DNA from: Apopatosoma sp963618495
GTDB taxonomy: Bacteria; Bacillota; Clostridia; Oscillospirales; CAG-272
Length of the DNA: 64,000 bases
Reading direction: 5' to 3'
NCBI GenBank assembly: GCA_963618495.1
Contig: CAVESF010000004.1
Location: 1 to 64,000 of the forward strand
The stretch's first letter is position 1; the number at the start of each line of letters is the position of its first letter. Under the pieces are notes generated by a model, which did not search any database, had not been told where the DNA came from, and saw only the letters and a program-made list of their open reading frames with translations. Below are positions 7,881 through 17,485 of the stretch, in pieces. Made by a program: the position numbers and the translations under genes.

Positions 7881-9047
7881 ATGAAAGTTACATTTAAAAA
7901 GGACGAACTTCTTGCCGCTATTACGCGTTCGCTCGGTTGTGTTGTCAGCGAGAAAACACATTCCGCCGCAGACGGCATTCTGCTTAACACCCTGAGTGAG
8001 GACACTTGTCAGATAACGGCATACGACTTTGAAAAGGGTATTCGTACCAATATCAGCGTCAAAGCCGAGGAGGAAGGCTCTATGGTCGTTGACGGTGCGA
8101 GATTTGCTTCCATAGTCAAATTCATGCCCGGGGATGTAACGGTCGAAACCTCGGACAAAAATGTCGCTACCATCACAAGCGGCAGGTCTAAATTTCAGAT
8201 AAATGTTTTCCCCGGCGATGAATTTCAGCAGATGCCGATAATCTCTCCTGACAGAAGTTTTGATATTTCTCAGAAAGTTCTTAAAAATATTATGAATCAG
8301 ACAGCTTTCGCTATTTCAAGCGATGACAGCCGCCCCGCTCTCACAGGTCTCTATTTTGAAGTGACGGAAGATAAACTCAAAGCTGTTGCCTGCGATACTT
8401 TCTGCCTTGCTGTCCGCGAGCTTTCAATAAATACAAATATATATTCCAAATCGGGCGAAACAAAAATAGGTTTTATTCTTCCTCTGCGCACGGTAAACGA
8501 GCTGCTCCGCCTGCTTGAAGATACGGACGAAATTGTTCATTTTGACCTTACAAGAAAAAATATCATTATCACATTTGATTTCAAAGTCGGCAGAGAGCAG
8601 AGAACAAATATTATCCAGTCACGCCTGATAGATACGCTCTATATCGAATATGACAGAATTATCCCCAAAGAGAGAAAAACTCTCGTTACCCTCTCAAAGA
8701 CAAATCTTGAAGAGGCTCTTTCAAGAGCTTCCCTTATCACGGAAGATAAAATTGCAGGTCAGGCAAAGAGTATAGTAAAATTCAATTTCAACGGTCAGAC
8801 GCTCAACCTCAGCACGACATCGATAAACGGCAATGTTTTTGATGAAATACCGATAGAAAAAGAAGGCGTCGACCTGATGATAGGCTTCTCCTGCAAATAT
8901 CTGCTGAAAATTCTGCGCGGCACGGATGACGAATATCTGAAGCTCTCGCTTACTTCTGCCCTCATGAGCATGGTCATAGAAGGCGCAAGCGAAAATAACG
9001 AGAGCAAATTCCTTTACCTCGCCATGCCTATAAAGATGAGAGAATGA
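7881..9047 (+). CDS. dnaN: DNA polymerase III sliding clamp (beta)
   Basis: A 388-residue clamp, slightly longer than the usual 366-380, made of three similar clamp folds. It encircles DNA and tethers the replicative polymerase and repair factors. The N terminus (MKVTFKKDELLAAITRSLGC) and the C-terminal hydrophobic pocket end (FLYLAMPIKM) are typical. The start follows AAAGGAG. Its stop codon overlaps the start of recF (ATGA), so the two are translationally coupled. The S4-domain gene often found between dnaN and recF is absent. Confidence 0.97.
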   Translation: MKVTFKKDELLAAITRSLGCVVSEKTHSAADGILLNTLSEDTCQITAYDFEKGIRTNISVKAEEEGSMVVDGARFASIVKFMPGDVTVETSDKNVATITSGRSKFQINVFPGDEFQQMPIISPDRSFDISQKVLKNIMNQTAFAISSDDSRPALTGLYFEVTEDKLKAVACDTFCLAVRELSINTNIYSKSGETKIGFILPLRTVNELLRLLEDTDEIVHFDLTRKNIIITFDFKVGREQRTNIIQSRLIDTLYIEYDRIIPKERKTLVTLSKTNLEEALSRASLITEDKIAGQAKSIVKFNFNGQTLNLSTTSINGNVFDEIPIEKEGVDLMIGFSCKYLLKILRGTDDEYLKLSLTSALMSMVIEGASENNESKFLYLAMPIKMRE

Positions 9048-10267
9048 AATCATATCTTGAAGCGGTAATTCTCGATAATTTCCGAAATATAAAATTTGCT
9101 ATGCTGACCTTTGACCGCGGACTCTCCATAATATACGGAAACAATGCGCAGGGAAAAACCAATGTGATAGAGGGAATCTATCTTTTCGCCATCGGCAAAA
9201 GCTTTCGCGGCGCGAAAGACAGAGACCTGATACGCTTCGGCTCGGACAGGGCGCAGGCAAATATCGTTTTTCATGACAGCACGCGACTCCATGAAATGGG
9301 CTATCGCGTTTTCGCCGAGGAAACAAGGCGGAAAAAGGAGCTTTTTCTCAATCGCGTGAAGAAAAAGAGCATGAATGAAATGCTCGGCAATTTCCATGCG
9401 GCACTTTTCTGTCCCGAGCATCTCTCTATAGTCAAGGATGAACCGGCTCTGCGCAGGAATTTCCTCGATAATGCCATATGTCAGCTAAAACCCACATATG
9501 TGCGTGCGCTTTCCGAATACGGCAAGGTGCTGGAGCAGAGAAATTCCCTGCTCAAAAACCATGAGGAATACAGCCCGGAGCAGTTTGAATCGATGATGGA
9601 GATACTCGATGAAAAATTTGTGGACAGCGGCTCTTTCATCACTGTGACGCGGGCAAAATATCTGCGCAAGCTTTTTGAATACGCAAATAAATATATGCAG
9701 GATATGACGATGGGCGCGGAATCGCTTTCTTTTGAATATCTTTGCAGTATCACCGATTACGGTGAAAATAATTACGAAGATTTTTCCTATGTGAAAAATA
9801 CATATTTCATCCGCCTCGCCGATAAAAAGGAGAGGGAACGCTTTGCGGGCTTATCGCTCTCGGGCGCACACAGGGATGATTTCGTGATATATCTCAACGG
9901 CAAAAACGCAAGACTTTATTGCTCGCAGGGTCAGCAGCGCAGTATAGCGCTGGCACTGAAGCTTGCCGAGGGCGAACTCTCGCGCGAATGCACGGGCGAA
10001 TATCCCGTTTTTCTGCTCGATGATGTTTTTTCCGAGCTTGATAAGCGGAGAAAAGAATATATCATGTCGGGCTTCGGCGACAGGCAGATAATCCTCACCA
10101 CATGTGAAAAAAATGATTTTGCCGATGTTCACGACGCGCTGAAAATAGAAACGGAGGACGGAAAATTCCGCTTTACCGAGGGACTGGAAAGACAATTTGA
10201 ATATGACCTGACCGAGGAAGAAAAGGAATTTCGAAAATCTTATGTTTATTCATGCAGGAAAGAATAA
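9044..10267 (+). CDS. recF: DNA recombination and repair protein RecF
   Basis: A 407-residue SMC-like ATPase that helps load RecA at gaps in single-stranded DNA. Walker A is GNNAQGKT (residues 31-38), the ABC-type signature is LSGAHRDD, and Walker B is PVFLLDDVFSELD. It is about 40 residues longer than most RecF proteins because of an acidic, charged C-terminal extension. It overlaps dnaN by 4 nt upstream and remB by 26 nt downstream, so dnaN-recF-remB are probably one transcript. Confidence 0.96.
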   Translation: MKSYLEAVILDNFRNIKFAMLTFDRGLSIIYGNNAQGKTNVIEGIYLFAIGKSFRGAKDRDLIRFGSDRAQANIVFHDSTRLHEMGYRVFAEETRRKKELFLNRVKKKSMNEMLGNFHAALFCPEHLSIVKDEPALRRNFLDNAICQLKPTYVRALSEYGKVLEQRNSLLKNHEEYSPEQFESMMEILDEKFVDSGSFITVTRAKYLRKLFEYANKYMQDMTMGAESLSFEYLCSITDYGENNYEDFSYVKNTYFIRLADKKERERFAGLSLSGAHRDDFVIYLNGKNARLYCSQGQQRSIALALKLAEGELSRECTGEYPVFLLDDVFSELDKRRKEYIMSGFGDRQIILTTCEKNDFADVHDALKIETEDGKFRFTEGLERQFEYDLTEEEKEFRKSYVYSCRKE

Positions 10268-10487
10268 AAATCTGCGCTCAGCTTCAATAATCGGAATTTT
10301 TGATGCCGATAGCGCAACGGTCGGCAAGGATACGAAAAAATTTTTAGCGGGAAAACAGAATGAGGGCAAACTCATTACTGTTTCCGATGAATTGCCGAAA
10401 GCTTTTGTCCTCTGCGATGACGGAAAGGTCTATTTCACACAGCTATCCGTGAAAACGCTCACGGACAGAAGCGAAAACGGGATTTAG
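10242..10487 (+). CDS. remB: RemB/YaaB-type DUF370 protein
   Basis: An 81-residue protein of the RemA/RemB (DUF370) family: MFIHAGKNKNL at the start, then IIGIFDADSAT and a hydrophobic core with KAFVLCDDGKVYFTQLS. RemA is a DNA-binding regulator of biofilm genes in Bacillus, and the RemB/YaaB paralogue is usually found, as here, between recF and gyrB. It begins inside the end of recF, pointing to coupled translation. The regulatory role in this organism is inference. Confidence 0.88.
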   Translation: MFIHAGKNKNLRSASIIGIFDADSATVGKDTKKFLAGKQNEGKLITVSDELPKAFVLCDDGKVYFTQLSVKTLTDRSENGI

Positions 10488-10517
10488 TAGGTTCTTTATT
10501 TTCACTTTTCGTTTTTT

Positions 10518-10630
10518 CAAATAAAGTTTTCGCCCGCCACCATGGTTTTCGTGCACCTTTTTCTTAAAAGATGCCGAGGTCGAGGACGCGGAGTCCTCGT
10601 CGCACTCCGCAGAGTGAGAAATCTTCTTCC
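10518..10630 (+). repeat. mosaic repeat fragment D
   Basis: Short copy in the remB-gyrB gap: an AATAAAGTTTTCGCCCGCC header, a GAGGAC/GTCCTC stem not seen in other copies, and GCACTC-CGCA-GAGTGA. The later modules are missing. Confidence 0.75.
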
Positions 10631-10690
10631 CCGTTTTCATTTCCGAAAACAATATAAACAACGAAATTTAACCGAAAGGATTCAATAAAA

Positions 10691-12622
10691 ATGACCGAAG
10701 ACAAGATACTGAAAGAAGCTTCCGCCTATAATGACAGTCAGATTCAGGTTTTAGAGGGACTTGAGGCTGTGCGCGTGCGTCCCGGCATGTATATCGGAAC
10801 GACATCGGCAAGGGGACTCCACCATCTGATAAACGAGATAGTGGACAACTCCATAGACGAAGCAATGGCAGGCTTCTGCGACAAAATCGAAGTGACGCTC
10901 CACAGCGACGGTTCATGCTCCGTGCGCGATGACGGAAGAGGTATTCCCGCCGGCATCAATGCAAAGGTCGGCAAACCGACGCTTGAAGTTGTTTTCACCG
11001 TGCTCCATGCGGGCGGTAAATTCGGCGGCGGCGGATATAAAATATCCGGCGGTCTGCACGGCGTCGGCGCGAGCGTGGTAAACGCGCTCTCCGAATGGCT
11101 GGAGGTCGAAAACTGCCACGACGGGAAAATGTATACCGAACGCTTTGAAAAGGGTCATGTCGTCCGCGAATTCCGCGAGGTAGGTCCGAGCGAGGGCAGA
11201 CACGGTCTCTATGTGCGCTTCAAACCGGACGCGACAATTTTCGAGGAGACGGAATTCAGCTATGATACCGTCTTTGCCCGTATGCGCGAGCAGGCATTTC
11301 TGAATGCGGGCGTCCGGATTATACTGACAGACGAGAGAGGAGAAGAGCCGAAAACCGCCACGCTTCATTACGAGGGAGGCATACGCAGCTTCGTGGAATA
11401 TCTCAACTCCGTCAAGCACTGCAATATGATACACCCCGATGTTATATACATCCGCGGTGAAAAGGGCGACCTCACAGCCGAGATTGCTCTGCAATACAAC
11501 GATACCTATGCCGATACCATAGTCACCTTTGCCAACAATATGGCAACCATCGAGGGCGGTACGCATGAGGTAGGCTTCAAAACCGCGCTGACAAAGGTTC
11601 TCAATAACTATGCGCGCAAGATAAAGGTGATGAAGCAGGAGGATAAGGACCTCACGGGCGATGATGTGCGCGAGGGTCTCTGCGCCGTTATCTCCGTAAA
11701 ACTGCCGGACGCGCAGTTTGAAAGCCAGACGAAAGCGAAACTCGGCAACAGCGAGATAAGAAGCTTCGTTTACGCGCTCGTCTCCGAGAAGCTGGACGAA
11801 TATTTAGAGGAAAATCCCGCCGTCGGCAAGGCGATAATAGAAAAGGCGATAGCCGCCTCCAATGCAAGAGAAGCGGCGAGAAAAGCAAGAGAAGCGACGC
11901 GCAGAAAAGGCGCGCTCGAGGGCTTTTCGCTCCCCGGCAAGCTTGCCGACTGCCATGAAAAGAGCACGGAGCTGACAGAGCTTTTCCTCGTAGAGGGAGA
12001 CTCCGCAGGCGGCAGCGCCAAGGACGGACGCGACAGCCGCTATCAGGCGATACTGCCTCTGCGCGGCAAGGTGCTCAATGTGGAAAAGAGCCGACTTGAC
12101 AAGGTTTATTCAAATCAGTCGCTCATACCTATAATTCAGGCGCTGGGTTGCGGCATAGGCGATGAATTTGATATGGCAAAGCTCCGCTACGGCAAGATAA
12201 TCATCATGGCGGATGCCGATGTCGACGGTTCTCATATACGCATACTCCTGCTCACATTCTTCTTCCGCCATATGAAGAAGCTCATAGAAGAGGGCCATGT
12301 CTATGCGGCGCAGCCGCCGCTCTATAAGGTGATAAAGGGTAAGCAGGAAAAATATGCTTTCTCCGACGACGAGCGCGACAGAATCATTGCGGAAATGGGC
12401 GGCAATGCCCGCGCCGAGAGATACAAAGGTCTCGGCGAAATGGATAAGGAACAGCTCTGGGAAACCACAATGGATCCCGAGAGAAGAACTCTTCTGCGCG
12501 TTACCATAGAGGACGCCATCGCCTGCGACGAGGTATTCTCCGTTCTGATGGGCGATGATGTCGTTCCGCGCCGCCGCTTCATCGAAGAGAATGCAAAGCT
12601 TGTCGAAAACCTCGACATTTAA
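10691..12622 (+). CDS. gyrB: DNA gyrase subunit B
   Basis: A 643-residue ATPase subunit of gyrase, which with GyrA introduces negative supercoils. The N-terminal GHKL ATP site is seen in NEIVDNSIDEAMAG and GGLHGVGASVVNALS. The TOPRIM domain carries EGDSAGGSAK (about 435) and the metal-binding DADVDGSHI. The C terminus ends in VLMGDDVVPRRRFIEENA, typical of GyrB rather than ParE. The length is that of the Gram-positive form without the proteobacterial insert. It is 18 nt upstream of gyrA and surely cotranscribed. Confidence 0.98.
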   Translation: MTEDKILKEASAYNDSQIQVLEGLEAVRVRPGMYIGTTSARGLHHLINEIVDNSIDEAMAGFCDKIEVTLHSDGSCSVRDDGRGIPAGINAKVGKPTLEVVFTVLHAGGKFGGGGYKISGGLHGVGASVVNALSEWLEVENCHDGKMYTERFEKGHVVREFREVGPSEGRHGLYVRFKPDATIFEETEFSYDTVFARMREQAFLNAGVRIILTDERGEEPKTATLHYEGGIRSFVEYLNSVKHCNMIHPDVIYIRGEKGDLTAEIALQYNDTYADTIVTFANNMATIEGGTHEVGFKTALTKVLNNYARKIKVMKQEDKDLTGDDVREGLCAVISVKLPDAQFESQTKAKLGNSEIRSFVYALVSEKLDEYLEENPAVGKAIIEKAIAASNAREAARKAREATRRKGALEGFSLPGKLADCHEKSTELTELFLVEGDSAGGSAKDGRDSRYQAILPLRGKVLNVEKSRLDKVYSNQSLIPIIQALGCGIGDEFDMAKLRYGKIIIMADADVDGSHIRILLLTFFFRHMKKLIEEGHVYAAQPPLYKVIKGKQEKYAFSDDERDRIIAEMGGNARAERYKGLGEMDKEQLWETTMDPERRTLLRVTIEDAIACDEVFSVLMGDDVVPRRRFIEENAKLVENLDI

Positions 12623-12640
12623 GCGAAAGGAGCAGAAAAA

Positions 12641-15214
12641 TTGGATAACAAACAGCAAAATATAGAATTCAAAGACCAGAAGATAGTCGATATCAAAATG
12701 GAGCGTGAAGTGAAGAAATCCTTCATGGAATATGCGATGTCGGTTATCATATCCCGTGCGCTCCCCGACGCGAGAGACGGACTCAAGCCCGTACACCGCC
12801 GTATACTCTACGCGATGTATGAGGACAAGCTCACATATGAAAATCCTTTCCGCAAATCGGCGACCACCGTCGGTAATGTGCTGGGCAGATATCATCCGCA
12901 CGGCGATACTGCGGTCTACGACTCGATGGTGCGTCTGGCGCAGCCCTTCTCGCTTCGCTATCCGCTCGTAGAGGGTCACGGAAACTTCGGCAATATAGAC
13001 GGCGACGGTGCCGCCGCCTACCGTTATACCGAGGCGAGAATGGCGAAGCTGGCAAATCTCATGCTTGCCGATATCGAAAAGGATGTAGTAAACTTTGTTC
13101 CCAACTTTGACAACACGAGAAAAGAGCCGGAGGTACTTCCCTCCCGCTTCCCGAATCTGCTTGTCAACGGTTCTGTCGGCATCGCCGTCGGCATGGCGAC
13201 AAATGTTCCCCCGCATAATCTCGGCGAGGTTATAGACGGCACAATCTACCTCATGGAGCATCCCGAGGCGGATGTCCGCGAGCTGATGACATTTATCAAG
13301 GGTCCGGACTTTCCTACTTATGCGACCATACACGGCACGGCGGGCATTTACGAAGCCTATGCCACGGGCAGAGGCAAGATAACGGTTCGTGCGCGCGCCG
13401 AGGTTTTTGAGGACAAGCGCAGAATAGAAATATACGAAATCCCCTATCAGGTAAATAAATCCATGCTTGTGGAAAGCATTGCCAACCTTGTCAAGGACAA
13501 GCGCGTGGAGGGAATCACCGCCCTGCGCGACGAATCCGGCCGACACGGCATGAAGATTGTCATAGAATACCGTCGCGATGCAAACGGGCAGGTAATACTC
13601 AATCAGCTCTATAAATACACACAGCTTCAGGACACCTGCGCTGTCAATATGCTCGCGCTCGTGGACGGCGAGCCGAAGGTACTCGGGCTGAAAGAACTGC
13701 TCTCCGTTTATATCAGGCATCAGGAGGAGGTAGTTCGCCGCAGAACGCAGTTTGAACTGGAAAAGGCGACAAAGCGCGCTCACATACTTGAAGGACTGAA
13801 AATAGCCATAGAGAATATCGACGAGGTCATTGCGATCATCCGCGGTTCCAAGTCCATTCCCGATGCCAAGGAACAGCTGACGCTGCGTTTCGGTCTGGAC
13901 GACGCGCAGACGCAGGCGATAGTAGAAATGCAGCTCGGCAAGCTCTCAAATCTCGAAACGGCCAAGATTGAGGACGAGCTGGACAGACTCTGTGCGCTTA
14001 TAGAGGAGCTTCGCTCCATTCTCGCCGACGAAAGCAAGCTTATCGGCATCATCAAGGAAGAAATGCTCGATATCAAGGCGAAATTCGGCGACGAGCGCCG
14101 CACGAGAATAGAAGAAGCCGAGAATGAGATAGTGCTTGAAGATCTCATCGAGCGCCACAGCTGTGTTATCACGGCGACGCGCGGCGGCTACTTCAAGCGT
14201 ATGCCCGCGCGCGAATATACGGCACAGCGCCGCGGCGGCAAGGGTATTATCGGCATGAAAACAAAGGATGAGGATGATGTTGTCGATGTAATGGTAGTCA
14301 ACAGCCACTCGTTCTTGCTCATGTTTACAAACAAGGGCAAGGTTTTTGCCAAGAAAGCATATATGATACCCGAGGCGGGCAGAACAGCCAAGGGTACGAA
14401 TATAGTCAATCTGCTTGAGCTGACCGAGGGCGAATTTGTCACCTCCGTTATCTCGATAGAGGGTTTTGGTGAGAACGAATACTTCGTCATGGTGACGAAA
14501 TGCGGCGTTATCAAGCGTGCCAATGTGATGGATTTTGAATTCATGCGCCGCGGCGGCAAGATAGCCATGAATCTCGATGACGGCGATGAACTGCTCTATG
14601 TCCGCAAGACGGCGGGCGAAAGCGATATCATTATCGCCACGAGAGAGGGCAAAGCCGTCCGCTTCAATGAAAACGAAGCGCGCGTCATGGGCAGAACGGC
14701 ACGCGGTGTCCGCGGAATACGCCTGCGCGGCGATGATTATGTTGTCGGCGCCGAGGTTATAGACGAGGGCAAGAAGCTTATCACGATAACCGAAAAGGGC
14801 TATGGCAAGAAGTCCGGTTTCGAGGGCTTCACGGCGCACAGCAGAGGAACAATGGGCGTTATATGCCATAAGATTTCGGAAAAGACGGGCTACCTTGCGG
14901 GTATCGCCGCCGTCTGCGATACGGATGACCTCATGATAATCACCGACGAGGGCGTTATCATCCGTACTCCCGCCGCCGATATCCCGACCTACGGCAATAA
15001 TACCGCGGGAGTCATCGTGATGCGTCTCTCCGAGGGCGCGAGCGTAGTAAACTTCACGCTCGTTCATGCCGAGGAGGAAAAGAAAGCGGAGGAAGCTGCT
15101 CTCGAAGAGGAAGCGACCGAAGCGGCTGAAATAAAGTCGGCAGAGGAAGCCGAGGCGTCAGATGAAGAAGCAGAAGAAGCGGCAGAAACCGCTTCCGACG
15201 AGGATGAGATTTAA
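12641..15214 (+). CDS. gyrA: DNA gyrase subunit A
   Basis: An 857-residue breakage-reunion subunit. It begins with TTG after an AAAGGAG site 11 bases upstream. The catalytic tyrosine lies in AAYRYTEARM (about residue 129). The quinolone-determining region reads HPHGDTAVYDS, with Thr and Asp at the positions equal to Ser83 and Asp87 of E. coli; Thr is also wild type in some clostridia. The C-terminal beta-pinwheel has the gyrase-specific box QRRGGKGI, so this is GyrA and not ParC. The last 45 residues are a very acidic Glu/Ala-rich tail. Confidence 0.98.
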   Translation: MDNKQQNIEFKDQKIVDIKMEREVKKSFMEYAMSVIISRALPDARDGLKPVHRRILYAMYEDKLTYENPFRKSATTVGNVLGRYHPHGDTAVYDSMVRLAQPFSLRYPLVEGHGNFGNIDGDGAAAYRYTEARMAKLANLMLADIEKDVVNFVPNFDNTRKEPEVLPSRFPNLLVNGSVGIAVGMATNVPPHNLGEVIDGTIYLMEHPEADVRELMTFIKGPDFPTYATIHGTAGIYEAYATGRGKITVRARAEVFEDKRRIEIYEIPYQVNKSMLVESIANLVKDKRVEGITALRDESGRHGMKIVIEYRRDANGQVILNQLYKYTQLQDTCAVNMLALVDGEPKVLGLKELLSVYIRHQEEVVRRRTQFELEKATKRAHILEGLKIAIENIDEVIAIIRGSKSIPDAKEQLTLRFGLDDAQTQAIVEMQLGKLSNLETAKIEDELDRLCALIEELRSILADESKLIGIIKEEMLDIKAKFGDERRTRIEEAENEIVLEDLIERHSCVITATRGGYFKRMPAREYTAQRRGGKGIIGMKTKDEDDVVDVMVVNSHSFLLMFTNKGKVFAKKAYMIPEAGRTAKGTNIVNLLELTEGEFVTSVISIEGFGENEYFVMVTKCGVIKRANVMDFEFMRRGGKIAMNLDDGDELLYVRKTAGESDIIIATREGKAVRFNENEARVMGRTARGVRGIRLRGDDYVVGAEVIDEGKKLITITEKGYGKKSGFEGFTAHSRGTMGVICHKISEKTGYLAGIAAVCDTDDLMIITDEGVIIRTPAADIPTYGNNTAGVIVMRLSEGASVVNFTLVHAEEEKKAEEAALEEEATEAAEIKSAEEAEASDEEAEEAAETASDEDEI

Positions 15215-15434
15215 GCAGGATAAAGCATTCTCCCGTCCCGGAAACGCCGTTCAGAGGCAGCTTCGCCACCCTGAACCCTCCGCTGGTCACACAAAAGTAC
15301 GATAAAAAGTCACTTCAAGGCTCTTGCGGAAAACCTATGGCGACCACCTACAAAATAAAAACAAAATCATTGACTACCGTTTGCGCAAGGCGCATTTCGG
15401 AGCGGCTGAATTTACATAAGGAGAAGAATAAATT

Positions 15435-16559
15435 ATGGCAGTAGCAAAGAAAAAAACAGCGGCGGCAAGACCTGTTGCCGATGCGGACAAGAAAAAAGCA
15501 CTCGAAACGGCTCTTGCCCAAATAGAAAAGGATTTCGGCAAGGGTACGATAATGAAGCTCGGCGAAAATACGCATATGCAGGTGGATTCCATCCCGACAG
15601 GCTCGCTCACGCTTGACCTTGCGCTCGGCATCGGCGGCATTCCGCGCGGCAGAATCATAGAGATTTTCGGACCCGAATCCTCCGGCAAAACAACCGTTGC
15701 TCTCCATGTGGTAGCCGAGGTGCAGAGAATGGGCGGCGAAGCGGCATTTATCGACGCCGAGCATGCGCTCGACCCTGTTTACGCCAAGGCGCTGGGCGTG
15801 GATATAGACAGTCTGCTTGTTTCTCAGCCGGACAGCGGCGAGCAGGCACTGGAAATAACAGAAGCGCTCGTGCGCTCGGGTGCAATTGACGTTATCGTAG
15901 TCGACAGCGTTGCCGCGCTCGTTCCTCAGCAGGAAATAGACGGCGTGATGGGCGCTTCCCATGTGGGACTTCAGGCGCGACTCATGTCGCAGGCGCTCCG
16001 CAAGCTTTCCGGCGCTATATCTAAAACGGGATGCGCCGTGATATTCATAAATCAGCTCCGTGAAAAGGTCAATGTAATGTACGGCAACCCCGAGACTACA
16101 ACAGGCGGCAGAGCGCTGAAATTCTATGCCTCCGTGCGTATCGATGTCCGCAAGACCGAAAATCTCAAGCAGGGCAGCGAGGTTTACGGCAGCAGAGTAA
16201 AGTGCAAAGTCGTAAAAAATAAAGTCGCACCGCCTTTCAAGATAGCGGAATTTGACATTCTCTATGGCAAGGGCATATCGAAATCAAGTGAAATTCTCGA
16301 TATCGGCACGGAACTGGGTATAATTGCCAAGAGCGGTTCATGGTTCAGCTATAACGGCGAGCGTATCGGTCAGGGCAAAGAAAATGCACGCAAGACCATA
16401 GAAGAAAACCGTGCGCTCATGGAAGAAATAGAAAAGAAAATCAAGGCACAGAGCGATGAGATAGAGATAGCCGAGGAAGCTTATTCTCTCGATGAGGAAG
16501 AGGATGAAGATGGCGATAACTTTGATATCAAACTGCTCGACGTGGAAGCCGACGAATAA
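15435..16559 (+). CDS. recA: recombinase RecA
   Basis: A 374-residue ATP-dependent strand-exchange protein. Walker A GPESSGKTT is at about 79-87, followed by Walker B (VIVVDSVAALVP), loop L1 (EIDGVMGASHVGLQARLMSQ) and loop L2 with NPETTTGGRALKF. The C-terminal tail is acidic. In the 220-nt gap upstream of gyrA's stop I see a small repeat scrap (CACACAAAAGTACGATAAA near 15289) but no clear LexA box and no consensus promoter. recX starts on the last base of its stop codon. Location beside gyrA is unusual; in many Firmicutes recA is near pgsA and cinA. Confidence 0.98.
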   Translation: MAVAKKKTAAARPVADADKKKALETALAQIEKDFGKGTIMKLGENTHMQVDSIPTGSLTLDLALGIGGIPRGRIIEIFGPESSGKTTVALHVVAEVQRMGGEAAFIDAEHALDPVYAKALGVDIDSLLVSQPDSGEQALEITEALVRSGAIDVIVVDSVAALVPQQEIDGVMGASHVGLQARLMSQALRKLSGAISKTGCAVIFINQLREKVNVMYGNPETTTGGRALKFYASVRIDVRKTENLKQGSEVYGSRVKCKVVKNKVAPPFKIAEFDILYGKGISKSSEILDIGTELGIIAKSGSWFSYNGERIGQGKENARKTIEENRALMEEIEKKIKAQSDEIEIAEEAYSLDEEEDEDGDNFDIKLLDVEADE

Positions 16560-17203
16560 TGAAAGCTTGTATAGTGAAAATCTCTCCCGCCGCAGGGGGA
16601 GAAGAATTTGCGCTCACTATAGAAATAACCGATGAAAATGGACTGCGCCGCGAAAATTATTGTATAGCGGCGCAGTATTTCGGTGAGACGGCACTTCCCT
16701 CTCATATCGACGCACCGTATGCGGCAGATGCGGAACTGCTCTCGCAGATACGCTATCTTTCGCTTCGCACGGAAGCTGTCCGCGCAGGTCTGCGTCTGCT
16801 TGAATTTTCTTTCAATACGAAGAAAAATCTGCGTAGCAAACTGATACGCAAAGGCTTTCCGCCTGAGAGCGCGGATGAAGCAGTGGCTTTTTTTGCCGGG
16901 AACGGATATATAGATGAGGAGGGACAGGCGGAAATGCTTGCGCAGGAGCTTGCCGAGAAGAAAAAATACGGCAAAAACCGCATAAAGACAGAGCTTTTTG
17001 CCAAAGGCTTTGAGAGCGAGGTCATCCGTGAAACTCTCGAAAATGCCGACATAGATTTCCCACAGCACTGTGCCGAGAGAATAGAAATGATGGGCGGCAG
17101 GGAGCTTTTCGCCGAACCGAAAAGCAAGCAAAAAGCGATGGCGGCACTTCTCCGCTATGGCTATAGCTATGATGATGTGCGCGAGGCTCTGCGCAGGAGA
17201 TGA
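16559..17203 (+). CDS. recX: RecX family regulator of RecA
   Basis: A 214-residue protein made of repeated three-helix units, as in RecX, which binds the RecA filament and limits its activity. Recognisable segments are RYLSLRTEAVRAGLRLLEF, RSKLIRKGFPPESADEAVAFF (which resembles KLxxKGF...I..VI) and KNRIKTELFAKGFESEVIRE. The N-terminal 60 residues are poorly conserved. It shares one base with the recA stop (TAATG), so it is translated together with its target. Confidence 0.9.
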   Translation: MKACIVKISPAAGGEEFALTIEITDENGLRRENYCIAAQYFGETALPSHIDAPYAADAELLSQIRYLSLRTEAVRAGLRLLEFSFNTKKNLRSKLIRKGFPPESADEAVAFFAGNGYIDEEGQAEMLAQELAEKKKYGKNRIKTELFAKGFESEVIRETLENADIDFPQHCAERIEMMGGRELFAEPKSKQKAMAALLRYGYSYDDVREALRRR

Positions 17204-17239
17204 ACTCCGCTCCGCGCAACGCTTTCTCTGAATTTTTCG

Positions 17240-17410
17240 CTCACTATAAAGATACTTTTTCTTTTGTCGTACTTTTGCCTGACGAAAAGTATCAAAAGTC
17301 ATTTAAGAGGGCTTTTCTCCCTCTTTGAAATCCACTCCCCTGTCTCGGCGACGCCGACACATACGCTCCGCGTATGAGTCCATTCCTATCGACGACCCGC
17401 AAGACAGACA
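17240..17410 (+). repeat. mosaic repeat fragment F
   Basis: Gap between recX and mnmG: the GTACTTTTG/CGAAAAGTA stem, then AAGTCATTTAAGAGGG with its CCCTCTT partner, then a jump to the CCTGTCTCGGCGACGCC block and an ACATACGC/GCGTATG stem. The middle modules are missing, which shows that modules can be lost one by one. Confidence 0.78.
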
Positions 17411-17485
17411 TTTTACCTGTTTCCCCATCCCACCACAACCGAAAAATCAAATCGCATATACAAACACAATAAAAGGACAGAAATA

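Noticed and set aside
12110..13783. 557-codon open frame on the minus strand
   Set aside because: Antisense to gyrB and gyrA, which are beyond doubt; it is a shadow of their codon bias.
15215..15434. possible LexA box or riboswitch upstream of recA
   Set aside because: No CGAACNNNNGTTYG-type site is seen, and TTGACT at 15370 has no matching -10 box. A small hairpin and a scrap of the mosaic repeat are present but nothing more.
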